A DNA stretch of 8,100 nt from Candidatus Hydrothermarchaeota archaeon (GTDB lineage: Archaea; Hydrothermarchaeota; Hydrothermarchaeia; Hydrothermarchaeales; BMS3B): positions 1-8,100 of the forward strand of contig WANG01000105.1 in the NCBI GenBank assembly GCA_015521945.1. The letters are read 5' to 3'. Each line of letters starts with the position of its first letter. The stretch's first letter is position 1. Under the pieces are notes generated by a model, which had not been told where the DNA came from, did no database searches, and saw only the letters and a list, made by a program, of their open reading frames with translations. Made by a program: the position numbers and the translations under genes. This document shows positions 6,213-8,100 of the stretch, piece by piece.

Positions 6213-7994
6213 ATGTGCGGAATCGTCGGGTACGTGGGCGGAAGGAACGCGGGGGAGGTGGTGCTTCACGGTCTCAGAAGGCTGGAGTACAGGGGGTACG
6301 ACTCCTGCGGGATTGCGAGCGTGCACGGTGGCAGGGTTGAGGTGAGGAAGGACACCGGCATGCTGGACGAGATAGAGGCTCGCCTGCGCCTGAGCGGGGT
6401 GCGGGGCACCACGGCTATCGGGCACACCCGGTGGGCAACCCACGGGGGGGTTACCAAGGAGAACGCCCACCCCCACCTTGACTGCACCCGGAGGGTTGCG
6501 GTGGTGCACAACGGCATAATCTCCAACCACGAGGAGCTGCGCAGGGAGCTTGAGGCAAGGGGTCACCGCTTCCTCTCGGAGACCGACACCGAGGTTCTGC
6601 CCCACCTCATAGAGGAGCACCTGGACAGCCTGCCCTTAGAGGAGGCGGTGCTCAGGGCGCTGGAGAGGGTTGAGGGCAGCTACGCCCTGCTTGCCATCTC
6701 AGCTCTGGAGCCGGGGAAGATAGTGGCTGCCAGGAACGAGTCACCCCTGGTTATAGGGGTGGGGGAGGGTGAGATGTTCGTTGCCTCGGACGTGTTTCCC
6801 TTCCTCAGGTACACCAGGAGAGCGGTGCCCTTGGAGGACGGGGAGGTGGCGGTTATAACCAGGGAGGGGTACAGGGTGCTGGACAGGAGAGGCGCACCCG
6901 TGAGTAAGCGGGAGCTGAGGGTGGACTGGAGCGACGAGGAGGCGAGGAAGGAGGGTTATCCTCACTTCATGCTCAAGGAGATTCACGAGCAGCCCTCGGC
7001 TGTGGGCGCGGCGCTGCGCATATACCCAGAGGACATAGCCAAGCTGGCGGAGATGATTCAGAGGGCTGAGAGGGTGTACCTCGCCGGTGCTGGCACCAGC
7101 CTGCACGCCGCCATGGTGGGGGAGTACTGGTTCTCCCAGCTCGCGGGGAAGTGCGTCATAGCCATTGACTCCTCGGAGCTGGAGAACAAGGCGGTGGTTG
7201 ACCCCTCAACCCTGGTTGTGGGGATTACCCAGAGCGGTGAAACCTACGACACCCTCGCCGCCCTGAGGTTTGCCAGGGCTAAGGGCGCGGCAACCGCGGC
7301 GATAGTCAACGTCATAGGCTCCACCGCCACCAGGATAGCGGAGCACGTGGTGATGCAGGGCTCGGGCATAGAGATTGCGGTGTGCGCCACCAAGACCTAC
7401 ACCTCCCAGCTCACCCTGCTGCTGCGCACGGCTGTGGAGCTGGCACGCATGGAGGGCAGGGGCACGGAGGAGGTGGAGGAGGGCATGCGGGAGCTGCCGG
7501 CGCTGCTCTCCAAGGTGCTTGAGCTTGAGGATGAGATAGCGAGGGTGGCGGAGGGCTTCTTTGACGTGCAGAACTACATATTCATGGGGAGGGGCATCAA
7601 CTACCCCACCGCCCTTGAGGCTGCCCTCAAGCTCAAGGAGATATCCTACCTGCACGCCGAGGGCATGAGCTCCGGGCTGCTGAAGCACGGCACCATCTCC
7701 CTGATAGATGAGAACATGCACACCGTGGCGTTTGTGCCCCCCGGGGGCAGCAACAGGCGCAGGGTGGTGAGCAACATCCAGGAGGTGCGCGCGAGGGGCG
7801 GCAGGGTGCTGGCGGTGTGCTCGGGCGAGCCCGTGCAGGGGGACGCGTGCATAGCCCTGGAGGAGGTGCACGAGCTGCTTACCCCGCTGCTCTTCGCCCC
7901 GGCGTTCCAGCTCATAGCCTACCACGTTGCCCTCAGGCTGGGCAGGAATGTGGACCGACCCAGGGCGCTGGCGAAGAGCGTTACCGTGGAGTAG
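6213..7994 (+). CDS. glmS: Glutamine--fructose-6-phosphate aminotransferase (isomerizing)
   Basis: GlmS makes glucosamine-6-phosphate from fructose-6-phosphate and glutamine, the first committed step towards UDP-GlcNAc, used in archaea for surface glycans and protein glycosylation. It has 593 residues, slightly shorter than the 609 of E. coli. The N-terminal glutaminase domain begins MCGIVGYVGGRNAG, with Cys 2 becoming the nucleophile after Met removal; HTRWATHG (71-78), HNGIISNHEEL (about 99-109) and SETDTEV (122-128) complete its site. Two SIS sugar-phosphate domains follow, with AGAGTSLHA (291-299), TQSGETYDT (339-347) and ALEAALKLKEISYLHAEG in the C-terminal third. It ends in LAKSVTVE, the canonical C-terminus that closes the sugar site. 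GAGGT at 6201-6205 is 7 nt before the ATG, and gatE ends 5 bp upstream, so it is the last gene of the operon. No glmS ribozyme could fit in the gap. Confidence 0.97.
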   Translation: MCGIVGYVGGRNAGEVVLHGLRRLEYRGYDSCGIASVHGGRVEVRKDTGMLDEIEARLRLSGVRGTTAIGHTRWATHGGVTKENAHPHLDCTRRVAVVHNGIISNHEELRRELEARGHRFLSETDTEVLPHLIEEHLDSLPLEEAVLRALERVEGSYALLAISALEPGKIVAARNESPLVIGVGEGEMFVASDVFPFLRYTRRAVPLEDGEVAVITREGYRVLDRRGAPVSKRELRVDWSDEEARKEGYPHFMLKEIHEQPSAVGAALRIYPEDIAKLAEMIQRAERVYLAGAGTSLHAAMVGEYWFSQLAGKCVIAIDSSELENKAVVDPSTLVVGITQSGETYDTLAALRFARAKGAATAAIVNVIGSTATRIAEHVVMQGSGIEIAVCATKTYTSQLTLLLRTAVELARMEGRGTEEVEEGMRELPALLSKVLELEDEIARVAEGFFDVQNYIFMGRGINYPTALEAALKLKEISYLHAEGMSSGLLKHGTISLIDENMHTVAFVPPGGSNRRRVVSNIQEVRARGGRVLAVCSGEPVQGDACIALEEVHELLTPLLFAPAFQLIAYHVALRLGRNVDRPRALAKSVTVE

Positions 7995-7995
7995 C

Positions 7996-8100
7996 TCAGC
8001 ACCCGTTCCCGCACCTTCTGCCGAACTCCTCCCGCAGCACCATTATCGCAGCCTGCGGGGGTATAACCCCTATCTCGGTTATTATCAGGTCTATGTACTC
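7996..8100 (-). CDS. C-terminal end of a ribose-1,5-bisphosphate isomerase / aIF2B-like protein, partial at 5' end
   Basis: On the minus strand the frame entering at 8100 is open for 34 codons and stops with TGA at 7998-7996. The translation begins EYIDLIITEIGVIPPQAA and ends in LREEFGRRCGNGC. The pattern EYIDLIITE-G-IPP-AA---LREEFG is characteristic of the C-terminus of the archaeal ribose-1,5-bisphosphate isomerase (e2b2) branch of the eIF2B alpha/beta/delta-MtnA family. That enzyme converts ribose-1,5-bisphosphate to ribulose-1,5-bisphosphate in AMP salvage coupled to type III Rubisco. With only 34 residues I cannot exclude a paralogue. The gene converges on glmS with one base between the stop codons, so neither has a separate terminator region. 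Confidence 0.7.
   Translation of the reverse strand, partial: EYIDLIITEIGVIPPQAAIMVLREEFGRRCGNGC

Noticed and set aside
6205..6213. glmS ribozyme upstream of glmS
   Set aside because: Only five bases separate gatE from glmS, and that ribozyme is known from bacterial glmS leaders, so there is no room or precedent here.
5358..6620. 420-residue minus-strand frame across gatE and glmS
   Set aside because: It is Ser/Pro/Leu-rich, spans the junction of two well-supported genes, and arises from the strongly purine-biased coding strand, which rarely makes stops on the complement.
7996..8100. Apparent frameshift in the right-edge gene
   Set aside because: A first reading with six C residues gave a broken C-terminus. 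Recounting the G run at about 8057-8061 gives five, and the frame is intact to the TGA.

Overview
The window looks like a chromosomal segment of a GC-rich, probably thermophilic archaeon. The evidence is archaeal ribosomal protein eS1, the archaea-specific GatD/GatE amidotransferase, BRE/TATA promoters instead of bacterial -35/-10 boxes, and heavy use of AGG (Arg) and ATA (Ile) codons with Glu/Arg/Val-rich proteins. I cannot assign the lineage more finely. Every protein gene belongs to a recognisable family. I found no mobile element, CRISPR array, tRNA or rRNA gene, and no convincing unknown multi-gene system.

Layout. Minus strand, 1-1214: eS1 (582-1214) is followed 21 bp later by a DUF92 membrane protein that runs off the left edge (560 to 1 and beyond). 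Position 1215-1599 is a divergent intergenic region. It holds two face-away BRE/TATA promoters that share an identical 12-bp core, a GC-rich stretch of unknown role between them, and a perfect 10-bp inverted repeat at the predicted 5' end of the rightward transcript. Plus strand, 1600-7994: argH, gatD, gatE and glmS are packed with 8-bp and 1-bp overlaps and a 5-bp gap, so they almost certainly form one operon. At the right edge (7996-8100) the last 34 codons of a convergent minus-strand gene of the ribose-1,5-bisphosphate isomerase/aIF2B family end one base from the glmS stop.

The operon joins arginine synthesis (ArgH), Gln-tRNA(Gln) formation by transamidation (GatD and GatE, two subunits of one enzyme) and glucosamine-6-phosphate synthesis (GlmS). 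GatDE and GlmS are both glutamine-dependent, so the operon may link nitrogen-demanding housekeeping steps; that link is inference.

The most useful second-look items are regulatory: the hairpin and possible start-site choice before argH, the shared promoter core, and a six-codon upstream reading frame whose stop overlaps the GTG start of eS1.
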